DNA of 64,000 bases, taken from contig CM071931.1 in the NCBI GenBank assembly GCA_016081115.2, forward strand, positions 30,914,317 through 30,978,316, given 5' to 3'. The translations under genes were made by a program, and so were the position numbers. This DNA comes from Rehmannia glutinosa. Taxonomy: Eukaryota; Streptophyta; Magnoliopsida; Lamiales; Orobanchaceae. Below, one piece after another: positions 1 through 10,368 of this stretch; position 1 is the stretch's first letter, and the number at the start of each line of letters is the position of its first letter. The notes beneath the pieces were generated by a model that was given only the letters and a program-made list of their open reading frames with translations, had not been told where the DNA came from and ran no database searches.

Positions 1-561
1 ATCTTTTGCAATGGAGTCCATAATACAAGCCATGGACTAGGTATTCTTGGCTATAGGAAGCCATAGCTTATAGCTTTTATAACAAAGCTTGTATTAATTT
101 CTTTTGGCTAACGAGCCAATTTCCTATTTCTCCCCTTTGAAATCATCAAAAAGAATGTTAGGATGATAAAAACATCATACAAATTCAACAAAGTGCGCTA
201 AAGAGACGGTTTATCAACCATTGAGCAATTTAAGCTTAAAATTTTTCAAGAAAAAGGGAGAAATGTATCACCAAAAAGAGTTCATACGCTCGGTTTATTT
301 GCCAAAAAAACATGATCTCAATAAGTATTGAAGACTTTTGGAAGCAAGAGACTCATGTAGAAGTTGAAATTTTCATTGTGACATTTCATGTAACACTTTG
401 TGGGCGGAAAATTAAAAGTACAAAAGTTGTATATAATTTTTTGTAAATGATTCAAGCCAAAAACATTTCATCACCAATTCACATCAAACATCATACAATA
501 CAACATAATAACTAAGCTCATCAAGATCATATGCAAAAATATCAAGAAATATACAAGAAGG
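1..561 (-). other. copia-1 3' noncoding region
   Basis: No coding sequence is visible. On the minus strand a purine-rich stretch (complement of about 119-139) resembles the internal polypurine tract seen downstream of pol in Sirevirus-like copia elements. No copy of the 4978-6233 LTR occurs here, so the 3' LTR must lie to the left of the window or be deleted. Confidence 0.5.
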
Positions 562-1197
562 TCATAAACTCAAGGGTTCAACCCAATGGAGCAAATGAAG
601 AAAAATTCTTACCATTTGATCGGAAAAGATGAGCCATGATGATGATAAACATGCTATATGAGGTCCAAGTTGTGAATTGAATGCATGAAAACAAATTTTG
701 AGTGAAATTTGTGTGAATTGAATGCATGAAAACAAATTTTGACCATATTGAATAGTGCCTTTCAAATATCGAAAAATCCTTTTAACGGCACTCACATGAG
801 ATTCTTTGGGATTGCTTTGAAATCGAGCGCATAGGCATACGGCATGAAGAATGTCCGGTCTACTAGCGGTTAAATAAAGTAAACTACCAATCATACCTCG
901 ATACTTTGATTCATCCACGGACTTGCCTTTTTCATCTTTGTCAATTTTGACATTTGTTGCCATGGGAGTTGAAACGGTTCTTCCTTCTTCAATGCCGAAC
1001 TTTTTCAAAAGTTCATTTGTATATTTTGATTGCGAAATGTATATTCCTTCTTGGCATTTCTTAATTTGGAGTCCAAGAAAGAAGTTGAGGTCCCCCATCA
1101 TACTCATTTCAAATTCTCCTTGCATCAATTTAGAGAATTTCTTGCACAAAGAATCATTAGTAGCACCAAAGATAATATCATCAACATAAATTTGCAC
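562..1197 (-). pseudogene. copia-1 reverse transcriptase C-terminal part (YVDD), RNase H lost
   Basis: The frame opens at the catalytic YVDD box of a Ty1/copia reverse transcriptase (near 1180-1197). It continues through the conserved thumb segments FFLGLQI, SQSKYTNELLKKFG, STPM and YRGMIGSLLYLTASRPDI, up to RYLKGT near 770. Beyond that the frame loses all similarity, and the expected RNase H domain (about 120 residues) is absent. The loss coincides with a short direct duplication at 671-742, so a deletion with local rearrangement is likely. The upstream RT part is in a different frame (1219-2352). Confidence 0.85.
671..742. repeat. 41-bp-period direct duplication
   Basis: A 31-bp segment at 671-701 is repeated at 712-742 (unit contains GAATTGAATGCATGAAAAC). 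It sits where the copia-1 RNase H domain should begin and probably marks the rearrangement that removed it. Confidence 0.9.
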
Positions 1198-1218
1198 AAG
1201 TAAGCAATCTTGCCCTTT

Positions 1219-2352
1219 TTAAAAAACAAAGAGAGTTGTATCAACTTTACCCCTTATAAAGCCATTTTGCAAAAGAAAAGAGCTAAGTCTATCGTACCAT
1301 GCACGGGGTGCTTGCTTTAAACCATACAAGGCCTTTTTAAGTTTATAAACATCATTAGGCCTAGAAAAATTTTCAAACCCCGGAGGTTGTTTTACATAGA
1401 CTTCTTCTTGAATAATACCATTTAAGAAAGTGGATTTAACATCCATTTGGTAAAGTTTGAAATTTTTAAAACAAGAATAGGCAAGTAAAATACGAATAGC
1501 TTCTAAACGTGCTACGGGTGCAAAAGTTTCATCATATTCAATACCTTCTTCTTGACAATACCCTTGAGCTACTAACCTTGCCTTATTTCGAACAATGTTG
1601 CCTTGATCATCAAGTTTGTTCCGGAATACCCATTTTGTACCAATAATAGTTTGAGATGGAGGACAAGGTACCAATTCCCATACATCATTTCTTTTAAATT
1701 GATTTAACTCCTCTTGCATCTCTAAGAACCAATCCTCATCCTCAATGGCCTCCTTAGAATTCTTAGAATCTTTTTGAGAAATAAGAGCTTTCTTGGCAAA
1801 TTTTCTCCGGGTCATCACTTTGTCAAAGGGGTCACCAATAATAAGATCTTTTGGGTGATCTCCCTTAAATTTCAATGCAACGGGAAGATCCGAGGTATCA
1901 CCTCTATCTTCTTGAGGACCATTTGAAGTGGACGGTTGATCATTTGATGTAGACGGTTGATCATCAACTTGAACAATTTGTTCAATAATATCCTCTTCAT
2001 CACTTTCATCATTCGGTATTCTTTCAACACCCGAAGCTTCATTAAATTTGACATGGATGGATTCTTCAACAACTCCAATAGTCTTATTGTAAACCCGATA
2101 TGCTTTGCTTTTTGTTGAATATCCCATAAATATCCCTTCATCAGCCTTAGGATCAAGTTTGTCCAATTGATCCTTGGTATTCAAAATAAAGCATTTACAA
2201 CCAAATATCTTGAAATAACTAATATTTGCAGTTCTACCTTTCCAAAGCTCATATGGAGTTTTATTCATTTTAGGACGAATATAAACTCGATTAATGACAT
2301 AGCAAGCGGTACTTACGGCTTCGGCCCAAAAATATTTTGGAAGTGAAAACAT
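1219..2352 (-). pseudogene. copia-1 integrase C-terminus and reverse transcriptase N-terminal half
   Basis: The first third (about residues 1-90) is the end of a copia integrase (YFWAEAVSTACYVINR, KTPYELWKGR, FGCKCFI). A variable acidic linker follows. The Ty1/copia RT begins near residue 220: VPCPPSQTIIGTKWVFRNKL, KARLVAQGYCQEEGIEYDETFAPVAR, QMDVKSTFLNG (usual form MDVKSAFLNG) and LKKALYGLKQAPRAWYDRL. The YVDD box lies in a different frame at 1180-1197, so at least one frameshift separates the halves. The product would synthesise element cDNA and insert it; this copy cannot. Confidence 0.9.
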
Positions 2353-2400
2353 TGAGCATAGACCAACTCATCTCTTGTAGTGTCCGATTTTTCCTTTCGG

Positions 2401-3081
2401 CTACTCCATTTTGTTGAGGTGTCCTTGGAGCCGAAAAATTATGAGTGTATCCTTTGGTTTCACAAAAGACTCTAAATTCACCATCAAATTCTCAACCTCG
2501 ATCGCTTCGAATAGACTTAATAGTGTCTTCGTTTTCATTTTCAATGAGTCTACACAACTTAACAAACTCATTAACGGCATCGCTTTTATTGGTAAGAAAA
2601 GAGCCCAAGTATATCTAGAAAAATCATCGACAATAACGAAAGTGTAATGTTTTCCACTTGGACTTGTCGTACCAATATCCCTATACAAATCAAGGTGAAG
2701 CAATTGTAGGGGTTTGGTTGTGGAAATTTCATTTTTGGGCTTAAAACTATTTTTAACTAATTTGTTCTTTTGACAAGTGTCACATAAGCCAAGATTTTCA
2801 AAATTCAATTTGGGTAGTCCTTTCACATGTTGGTTTTTGTAAATATTTTTCAAATTCTTGTATCCAACATGTCCAAGTCGCCTATGCCATAAACTAGTTA
2901 AATCATTATTGGCGACTAAACAAGAAACATTTTGACTAACCAAATCACTTGTACAAATTTTGTAAAGATTGCCTTTTCTATTTGCTTCACAAATAATTTC
3001 ACCATTTTTAAGTATAAGGCATTTTTCTTTATTGAAGGAAACATTATAATTTGAATCACAAAGTTGGCTAACACTTATCAA
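2401..3081 (-). pseudogene. copia-1 pre-integrase (zinc) domain and integrase core
   Basis: It carries the GAG-pre-integrase HHCC domain (LWHRRLGHVGYKNL, CDTCQKNK). The start of the DDE integrase core follows (LLHLDLYRDIGTTSPSGKHY, FVIVDDFSRYTWALF). The block around the second catalytic Asp (RSDRG) and the conserved NGVAERKNRTL block are still readable in another frame near 2390-2500. There a stop replaces one codon directly after RSDRG. At least two frameshifts and one nonsense codon inactivate the integrase. Confidence 0.85.
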
Positions 3082-3133
3082 ATTAAACTTAAGCCCTTCT
3101 ACTAAAAGAACATTACTAAGAGAGAAAGAAGAG

Positions 3134-3388
3134 TTACCAATTTCTCCATTTCCAAGAATTCTTCATTTGCCATTGTCGAACATGACCATACCCCTCTTCT
3201 TGGAGCTTGATGTTGGTAAATGGTTCTCTCCTCCTGGTCATATGGCGTGAACATCCGCTGTCCACGAGCCATTTTGAATCTCCCATTGTTGTTATAGCCC
3301 CTATTACCAACAAAAGAATTTCTTTTAGGTACCCTATAATTTTGGGGTCCATGGGGATTAGTCTTGAGACCTTTGGGTCTCCAAACAT
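3134..3388 (-). pseudogene. copia-1 aspartic protease fragment
   Basis: This frame contains KWLVDSGCSRHMT (positions 3236-3280), the active-site block of Ty1/copia pepsin-like proteases, with the catalytic Asp and the following Ser-Gly present. It overlaps the C-terminal part of the gag frame and is out of phase with it, so the copy is frameshifted between the second zinc knuckle and the protease. Confidence 0.8.
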
Positions 3389-4920
3389 GTCTAGAGCTAT
3401 TTCTCAATTTGCAATTATTAGCATAATGTCCAACTTTACCACAATAAAAACAAGTATGAGTATTATAACTATTATCACGTACAAAAGTCGGACCTTGGTT
3501 ATTTTTCTTAAGAACACTTTGAAATGGCTTATAACCAAGTCCCAATTTGGAATGCTCACCTCTTTGTGCATCTAAAATTTTTGTGACTTTATCCGTGCTT
3601 ATGTTGAAACGATGCACATCATTTTTCAAACATTCAATATCTTTTGTGAGTGATTCCTTTTCGGTTTCAAGAGAGTGAACTCTAGTAAGAGTAAGAGCAT
3701 GAGCTTTGTCTAAAGATTCATAAGAGGTAAATAATTTTTCTTTTTCAACCTTAAGCTCCTTATGCTCCTTTTTTAAATTTTTGTATTTAACAATTAAATT
3801 TTGAAACTCAATTTGCAATTCATCAAAATCACCTTGCAAGCCATCAACTATGGAGGAAGTAGAAGAATTAGAGCGTACCTCATTGTTTTCATCGTCTATG
3901 GCCATGAGACCGTGTTCGGTTTCTCCTTCCTCATCGGTTGTTTCGAGTAGTTCATCCCACGTTTTGACCTCCGCATTTAGAGCCTTCTTTTTCGTGAAAG
4001 GCTTCCATTTCTTTTGCTCCTCTTCATCGAGCTTTGGGCAATCAACAATGAAGTGCCCGGGTTTTCCGCATTTAAAGCAAGCATTATCTCTTGGTTTTCT
4101 TGAATTATTTTTATTCACAAATTTTGCAAATGTTCGAACAAGTGCGGCCATCTCCTCATCATCATCATCATTATCATAGTATGCATTATTAGAAGAAGAA
4201 GCAAGACCTTTAGGAATAATTTGCATACCCGATTGATTTATGGATGGTTTGGAATTTTTCCTCTCCTTGAGATAGACTTCATAGATGAGGAGGTTTCCAA
4301 TAAGCTCGTCAAACTTGAGTGTCTCAAGGTTTTGTGCCTCCGTGATTGCCGTTACTTTTTCGGACCATGAGCCGGGAAGAGCATTCAATACCTTAGTCAC
4401 CTTGTCTTCTTCAGAGATGATTTTACCGAGGGCCACAAGAGGATTGACAATATTATCAAGCCTTTCCACCATCTTGGAGATGCTTTCACCATCATGCATG
4501 TTAAAGTTTTCAAAGTCTTTAACAAGCATGGTCTTTCTTGCTTGCTTGAACTTCTTAGTCCCTTCATAAATTGTCTCCAATTTTTCCCAAACCTCATGTG
4601 CCGACCTTATTCCTCTTATGCGATTATACTCGGTAGCCATAAGAGAACAATGCAAAATATGTAAGGCCTTACCGTTTAGAGAGAAAGCCTTTTTTGTCAT
4701 TTTCATCGAACTCCTTGAAAGGTTTAGGAGTCGATGTGCCATCCTCCGATTTCTTGGTTGGTTGATCAACTCCTTCAATGACCACATTCCAAATGTTGAA
4801 CCCGCACCCTTGTAGAAAGCACTCCATACGGTCTTTCCAAAATGTGTAGTTGTTAGCGTCGAATAGTGGTGGCTTGTTGATGGAGGCGCCGGTGGTGAGA
4901 TCAGCATCATATGTATCCAT
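3380..4920 (-). pseudogene. copia-1 gag polyprotein
   Basis: Translation would start at 4920 (MDTYDADLTTGASINKPP) with the gag N-terminus (NYTFWKDRMECFLQ). The frame shifts near 4690 into a second frame that carries the UBN2-type gag core (HEVWEKLETIYEGT, NFNMHDGESISKMVERLDNI, NALPGSWSEKVTAI). Next come a CCHC knuckle (CFKCGKPGHFIVDC, 4038-4079), an acidic stretch, a Leu/Glu/Lys-rich coiled coil (about 3560-3830) and a second CCHC knuckle (CFYCGKVGHYANNC, 3411-3452). Gag forms the particle and binds element RNA through the knuckles. Two knuckles flanking a coiled coil is a Sirevirus-like arrangement. One frameshift disrupts the N-terminus. Confidence 0.9.
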
Positions 4921-4962
4921 AGATCTCTCCTCTTTACTCAGAACGAGCTAGCCAAAGAGTTT

Positions 4963-4975
4963 GTCTTTGATACCA
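4963..4975 (-). other. copia-1 primer-binding site (initiator tRNA-Met)
   Basis: On the minus strand TGGTATCAAAGAC lies 2 bases after the LTR end. It resembles the complement of the 3' end of plant initiator tRNA-Met, the usual primer for copia minus-strand synthesis. Confidence 0.85.
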
Positions 4976-5220
4976 CTTGTTAGTCCAAGTGGCTACGATA
5001 ATCTAGAGGGGGGGTGAATAGATTATCCCGGTTTTTTAGATTTTGCCCTCTTTTTCGTAAAACTCAAGCAAAGATGAAATGCTAAGTGCGGAAAGTAAAT
5101 AGCACTCGTGGATTTATAGTAGTTCAACCCACCTAGGGCCTAATCTACTACCACCCCAGTATATCCGGGATGGATTTCAAAAAGAAAAAAAGATTTTATT
5201 AATTTACCAAAACTTAATAC

Positions 5221-5310
5221 AACACCTTGAGGATTACCACAACCCTCTTACACCACCTTGAGGATTACCACAATCCTCTTACAACACCTTTGAAGATTAC
5301 CACAACCTTA
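5221..5310. repeat. minisatellite inside copia-1 LTR
   Basis: Three imperfect units of about 35 bp share the core ACACCTTGAGGATTACCACA. They lie downstream of the LTR TATA box in the element's orientation. Confidence 0.8.
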
Positions 5311-5571
5311 AAACACCTATCACCTAGATCACCAAGTGTATTCTTACCACAAGAATACTCACAAGGATGTCTTGTGTTGAATGATGACCAAAATCAAGAT
5401 TACAACTAAATAATGATTGATACAATATGAGTACAAGTGTAATCAAGAATTGAAAGCCTAGACCTCAAATTTGTGCAAATGAAAGTGCTAAGGCTAATAC
5501 AACAAGATATATGAAAGTGTTTGCTTGTTTGCTCTTTGCTTGTGTGGAGTGTTGTATCTTGTTGCTTGAAT

Positions 5572-5590
5572 GAAGCCTCTATTTATAGGA
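5572..5590 (-). promoter_or_regulatory. copia-1 LTR TATA box
   Basis: The minus-strand sequence CTATAAATAGAGGC is a good plant TATA box, placed mid-LTR as expected for the U3/R junction. No other core-promoter element was assigned. Confidence 0.65.
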
Positions 5591-5756
5591 GAGGACTTGG
5601 CTTTCATTTCCAGTCATAGGCTCCTCCTTGGGGAGTGATTTGTTGCAAAAGAAACCATTTAAAATCATCAATAGAGCTGTTAGAAATCAATCCCACAAAA
5701 TAGGGAAAAGCTGTCTGAAAATGCAACGGATAGTTTGCTGATAAACAAGGGGTGCG

Positions 5757-6036
5757 ACCGGTCGCGCAGAGATAAGATTGAAATTGAATCTCAGCGAATT
5801 TTACACAGGGGGACCATTCGGATGGGGGTGCGACCGGTCTCGCCCTTGACTATGACCGGTTGAGGTTGATAAAAATACGAAACAGAGAAGACTGAACCAA
5901 AAGAGCAACTCCCAGGTACCGGTCGTCCTCACCGGTCGACCTCCTGGTTGACCGGTCGCCCTCCCCCATTTTTCTTACGTCCCATTTTCTGTTTCAAAAC
6001 TCAACTCAGGTACGGGTTGCCCTATAGGGTGACCGG
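5757..6036. repeat. cluster of seven ACCGGT palindromes in copia-1 U3
   Basis: ACCGGT, mostly as GACCGGTCG, occurs near 5757, 5833, 5855, 5918, 5931, 5951 and 6032 in otherwise AT-rich DNA. All copies lie upstream of the minus-strand TATA box, so they are in U3. Sirevirus LTRs are known to hold palindromic motif clusters; a role as protein-binding sites is inference. Confidence 0.75.
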
Positions 6037-6233
6037 TCGAGCCTGAAACAAATGTGTTGTCCAATTTTTTATCGAAAATAAACTCCAAAAAATACTCCGA
6101 AAAATAGTAAAAATATTTTAAGTCGATCGGAAGTATTTAGACAACATTTAGGGACATTGTTTTGGTTTAAAAACTTATTTTAAACAAAATCGAACAAAAT
6201 CATCAAAATCATGATAAAAACATTTATCTAACA

Positions 6234-7253
6234 ATGGACAGTCAATTGCAAAGTGTCTTGGTTGTCTGCAATTCCAACACAGGTTTTAAACTTTTTGGTC
6301 AGCTCTATCATTTCTTGGGTTGTCAGCTCTTTGACATTCGACATTTTGATACTCAGCTCTCTTTGCTGGCCTATCTTCCCTTGACTTAGAGGGAGCTGAA
6401 TGCCTTCTGGAGGATTCGCCTTTGTCTCTTTTGTAGTTCTTGTTGAAGAACTTGTTGAATCTTTTAACCATCAAGGCAATTTCCTCCTGGTCAATGGCTT
6501 CCTTAACTTCAGCTCTATTTCCATCCTTAACTATAAGTGCAGCTGTTTTGGGTACAACTGTCTCCTCTTGATCCTTTCTTCTCAGCTCAAACTCATAAGC
6601 TTTGAGGTCTGAGAATAGTTCATGATTGGATGTTTTTGATAGGTCCATCGAGTGCCTTAGAGCCATGGTTTTCATTTCCCATTCAGCTGGGAGACTCCTT
6701 AGAATCTTCATACACATCTCCTTCTTTGTGTATTCCTTCCCCAAGTGCTGAGAGCTCATTGTAATTTCAGTGAATCTACCATCCAGTTGATCCATTGTTT
6801 CACCTGCAAGCATTTTAAAGTTTTCAAATTTTTCAACTACAACAGATAATTTATTTTCTTTAATTTGCTCTGATCCTTCACAAATTAAAGTTAATTTATC
6901 CCAGATTTCTTTGGTTGTCTTGCAAGATTTGACTTTGTTGAACATGGCTTTGTCCAAAGTCTTGTAAAGTATATCCTTGGCCACATTGTCTAGGTTGTAT
7001 CTTTTTCTATCATCATTTGTCCATTCAGCTCTTGGTTTTTCAACCATAGCTGGTCTAGGGCAGCAGCTTCTTCTTCTTCAGCTGCAGCAGCTCTCCTTGC
7101 AGATGTGTTCACCTTCATTATTTGCAGTGGCCCATCCTCTATCACTATCCACATTTCATCATGTAAAGCTGATAGATGAGCCTGCATACATATTTTCCAG
7201 CCATCAAATTCTTCAATGGTGAACATAGGAATACGTGTCAAATTTGCTTCCAT
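6234..7253 (-). pseudogene. copia-2 gag, split by copia-1 insertion
   Basis: Translation would begin at 7253 (MEANLTRIPMFTIEEFDGWK). A frameshift near 7050 moves into the frame covering the UBN2 gag domain (NDDRKRYNLDNVAKDILYKT, EIWDKLTLICEGSEQIKENK, NFKMLAGETMDQLDGRF, KILRSLPAEWEMKTMAL). A basic, Arg/Ser/Asp-rich segment follows. After one stop at about 6286 comes a CCHC knuckle (CWNCRQPRHFAIDC, 6238-6279). Six bases past the last cysteine codon the copia-1 LTR begins. This gag differs from copia-1 gag, so two copia families are present. Confidence 0.9.
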
Positions 7254-7367
7254 GATAATAACTTTGTTGTTTTAAAAAAATGGATTTTGAAAGAACAAGT
7301 GTTAAAAACTTCTTTGAAGGATTGGAGATCTAGTTCAATAACCAGTGCGGAAGGCTCAATGAACCAA

Positions 7368-7380
7368 CCGCTCTGATACA
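7368..7380 (-). other. copia-2 primer-binding site
   Basis: Minus-strand TGTATCAGAGCGG three bases after the LTR end matches the initiator tRNA-Met complement, with one change near its start. Confidence 0.8.
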
Positions 7381-7383
7381 ACT

Positions 7384-8939
7384 TGTAGGTCCCAAGGGGT
7401 GTGAGTAAGGTTTAGAAGGGGGGGTTGAATAAACCTTACCAACTTTTCGATTTTAGTCCTTTTAAAATAATAGAGTTAATTTCACAGCTATGTCCTTGAG
7501 GGACAGCTAAGTTAGTTAACCAGCAGAGTTAGCCACTCAACAGACTCGATTGAGCTGTTGATAGAATAACTCAGCTCCTTAGTCCAAACTTTAACTTGGC
7601 TGTGATGAGATTTTCAACGGAAGACTTAACACCCTAAAATTTGGTTTGAGTTTGTTTTAACACTTGGTTTTAGCACTTTGTTAATTATCAGTTGGATAGT
7701 AAATTATCAGCAGATATACAATAATGTGCAGAAATAAAAATGCTAAAATGTTAATGACACAATAATTTTTATAGAGGTTCGAAGATGGGGTAATTCTTCT
7801 ACTCCTCTTTTCTCCAACTCCTGGAGGAACCACTAAGTATTGAACAGAGTACAAAGTGGTTATCAGTCCAGATACAAGTCTTGATCACACAGCTGACTTG
7901 ATCCTTTGGGACTCAGTCTAGAGATGCCTTGGTCACACAGCTGGCTTCTCGTCCGACTCAGCTTCTTCCCAGGGGAGCTGCCTTGCTACTTCAGCTCACT
8001 TGCTCAAGCTTATTGGATTTGATCACGAAGCCCTCTAATAACTTGAGACTGGTTCGACCTTGAACCTCTCTACAATCCTCCTTGGAATGTAGACCCCTTT
8101 TGATTCTTCAAAAGTTTCCTCTTCAACAGTTTGAAGTTGTCTTTTCTTCACAGCTTGGTGTTGGATTGATTTCCTTCGAGAGTTAGGCTTGAGGATTTTG
8201 CTTGAATAACTTGAGAATATTTTGCAGGTTACAGTATGAATAATTGCTTGAATGCTCAGGTATGCAAGGTAACCTTTTCTAAAAGTGATTCCTCAGCCTT
8301 TTATAGTGAACTTTCAAAAATCTGCCCGTTGAAGAGATAGGCTGATTTTCAAAAGTCACTTATGTTCGTTGGCTTGTCTTGTTGCAGTCCTTGATGTTGA
8401 CATTTCCTCGTATTAAATGAATGTTCAGCTTTTCAGAGTCTGACACGCGGTGCAGTGCTTCCCATTGGTTTATCCCTTTGCACGCTTCTGGGATTGAACA
8501 CTTTCAGACATGGCAGTATGGAAGTATTACTTATTTAAGTAAGCTTCTTGACTTCTGTGCAACGGATTCTTTTCAGTTGTCTTGACTTGACTGCAATTCT
8601 CTAACTTCCCCAGGTGACTTCGAGACGACTTATTTGTCACTTCAACTTGAGACTTGGCTTCTTGAGTTGACTTAACTGACACTTCACACAGCTGTATCCC
8701 AGCTGATACTCCTTCAATCGAGTTCTTGACTTCTCCTCCATGCCATACTCAGCTGTTTCACAGTGGAGTCTTCATCTCAGTCTCCAGTTGACTTCTTGTA
8801 TGTTCAGGCATAGCTGATTTGACTCAGCTCGAACAACCCTATCTATTACAATGCAAATTACAAGGAAAATGGGGTGCCAACTTTCTAGTCTAAGTTTTAC
8901 ATGGCATTCATCAAAATCTAAACAATAAATTTCCCAACA
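7384..8939 (-). repeat. copia-2 5' LTR (about 1556 bp)
   Basis: It begins on the plus strand with TGTAGGTCCC and ends with TTTCCCAACA. In the element's orientation it starts TGTTGGG and ends CCTACA, followed by the primer-binding site. A TATA-like box (minus strand, complement of 8297-8307) lies mid-LTR. The LTR is rich in CAGCTG/CAGCT motifs (more than a dozen). The bases after the end are TCATC (8940-8944), the expected TSD. No open reading frame is seen. Confidence 0.8.
8297..8307 (-). promoter_or_regulatory. copia-2 LTR TATA-like box
   Basis: Minus-strand CTATAAAAGGC in the middle of the LTR is a plausible core promoter for this element. Confidence 0.55.
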
Positions 8940-9037
8940 TCATCGCTCAGATTTAATTCTGAAAAATATCAAATGAATCAGTTAGCTGGATCAATTTAAA
9001 TATAGCAAAATTTAATAATTCAATATAATAACATTAT

Positions 9038-9409
9038 TCATAACAATTTGTCTATGCTTAATACCTTTATATTTTCTGAGTTGGCATTGTTTGTATAAAA
9101 CATCATCCGATAAATATTTTCAAACCTCTCTCGGATTGTGCAGATCTCAATAGCTTGCCTCAGTAATACCATCAATATATTCTCTATCCTCTTCCAACAA
9201 CCCCAAAGCATAGCAGGCATCGCGATATGAGCCGTACTGGTGTTGTTAACCTTTTTTAAATCATCATGACATTTGGCTCCTCGGATTATGTTAAGTAGAC
9301 ACCTAGCACAATAATTATCACAAGACCCCGGGAGGACATAGTAAAGTCGACCCAAAGACAATTCTTTTTTCCCAGGAACCCATTCTCTAGTGTCTTTTTT
9401 TCCAAACAA
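9038..9409 (-). pseudogene. Helitron-1 Rep-helicase linker
   Basis: It matches the segment between Rep and helicase of plant Helitron proteins: REWVPGKK, LGRLYYVLPGSCDNYCARCL and NIIRGAKCHDDLKKVN, then decayed sequence ending near ENIKVL. The equivalent in the second Helitron is at 60660-61153. The coding sequence stops about 100 bp before the copia-2 LTR, so no helicase motif is left in this copy. Confidence 0.8.
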
Positions 9410-9521
9410 ATTTTTGAGGAAATTCTACGTAAGTCAGATTGTTTGCCTCGGGGAATTTTTTATTAGCCTCAAACCAACCTAAACATGCTTTGATTCAACG
9501 ATTGATGTTCAATGACTTCAT

Positions 9522-9780
9522 CTAATGGATTTGAATATGAAAAATGACTCTTTGCTCATCTGGAAGATGAAAGCTCAATCGTTCGATAGGGGGATCCTTA
9601 TATTGAATTTCATATCCAAAAATTCTCCAAGTTGTTTCACATGGTGAAATGTAATGACAATCATAATACATGTTCACCTCATCGACATGTGTCTTTAAAC
9701 TATCAGCACTTGTATTCTTATAAAAAGATGAAGTGACTCTATTATTGCCTTTGTTGACATATTTGAACAAAAGATATCGG
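9522..9780 (-). pseudogene. Helitron-1 Rep, tyrosine-motif region
   Basis: Minus-strand translation gives RYLLFKYVNKGNNRV. This is the conserved block holding the catalytic tyrosines of Helitron Rep (usual form KYLFKYVNKG), with both Tyr present but one extra residue between them. It continues with SCETTWR-like (SPCETTWRIFGYEIQYK) and ERLSFHLPDEQRVIF. It lies after the HUH motif, as expected for a Y2 rolling-circle nuclease. The ORF breaks just after VIF. Confidence 0.8.
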
Positions 9781-10223
9781 TTATGTGCAACGACATCTAT
9801 TATCTAGCGGAACACCATTTTTTATAATTGTTCTTCTAGTGTTTCTACGTCTATAGACTATATAACCATCACCATCGATAGAAGTAGAATCTACAAATCT
9901 CTTTGGGAAATGCTTGGTGCATTTATCATCTAACATGTAAGGAGAAGTTTTCTTAGATGGCCGCAAGGATGACAAATCATGAAATCTCGCACAACAACAT
10001 AGTACACAGGATCTGATATTTTATCTGGAATTTGAGCTGAAATGATTAGATCAATATCACTTGCATTCGGGTATCTATCTTCTTTTGATAAAAAAAGAAG
10101 AATGTGAGCATGAGGAAGGCCTATCTTTTGGAACTCCACTATGTAAATCACTGCAAAACAAATGATTTTAAATATTTTTGGTCTAAAACATATTAAATAT
10201 ATATTATTAAAATATATATTCAA
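9781..10223 (-). pseudogene. Helitron-1 Rep, HUH motif region
   Basis: The frame contains VEFQKIGLPHAHILLFL, the Helitron HUH motif (His-Ala-His, codons at 10104-10112) that binds the metal ion for strand nicking. ISAQIPDK, DPVYYVVVRDFMIHGPCG-like sequence, then DDKCTKHFPKRF (9880-9975, another frame) and DGYIVYRRR follow. A frameshift near 9960 divides the region. Confidence 0.88.
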
Positions 10224-10368
10224 TGATAAATTTGTGTATTAATAATGGTATGTTCACCAACATTAACATTTCCAAAAACTTTGTTGCGTCGGAAATCTCT
10301 CACCAAACCATCAAATTTTACTTTGAAAATCCAAGTGAGAATATCAGGTCAATCATCAGCTCTAAGAT

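Larger units (their letters stand above)
1..6233 (-). mobile_element. Ty1/copia LTR retrotransposon (copia-1), 3' end outside window
   Basis: Read on the minus strand the order is 5' LTR (6233-4978), primer-binding site, gag, protease, integrase, reverse transcriptase, which is the copia order. The element runs off the left edge before its 3' LTR. Gag has two CCHC knuckles separated by a coiled coil, which together with the integrase sequence suggests the Sirevirus branch; that lineage call is inference. Every domain is broken by frameshifts or stops, so the copy is not autonomous. It lies in the gag of copia-2, whose zinc knuckle resumes at 6234. Confidence 0.9.
4978..6233 (-). repeat. copia-1 5' LTR (1256 bp)
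   Basis: The boundaries are the inverted pair TGTTAG (4978-4983) and CTAACA (6228-6233), with the primer-binding site adjoining at 4963-4975. The LTR contains a minus-strand TATA box (complement of about 5577-5590), a three-unit minisatellite (5221-5310) and a cluster of ACCGGT palindromes (5757-6036). The partner LTR is not in the window. The 5 bases beyond the right end are ATGGA (6234-6238), which should recur beyond the missing LTR. Confidence 0.9.
6234..8939 (-). mobile_element. Ty1/copia retrotransposon (copia-2), 5' part, interrupted by copia-1
   Basis: Minus-strand 5' LTR (8939-7384), primer-binding site (7368-7380) and gag (7253-6234) are present. The reading frame stops inside the zinc-knuckle region, where copia-1 has inserted. 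Protease, integrase, RT and the 3' LTR must lie left of the window, beyond copia-1. At the right, the LTR adjoins Helitron-1 coding DNA, so this element is itself inserted in a Helitron. Confidence 0.88.
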
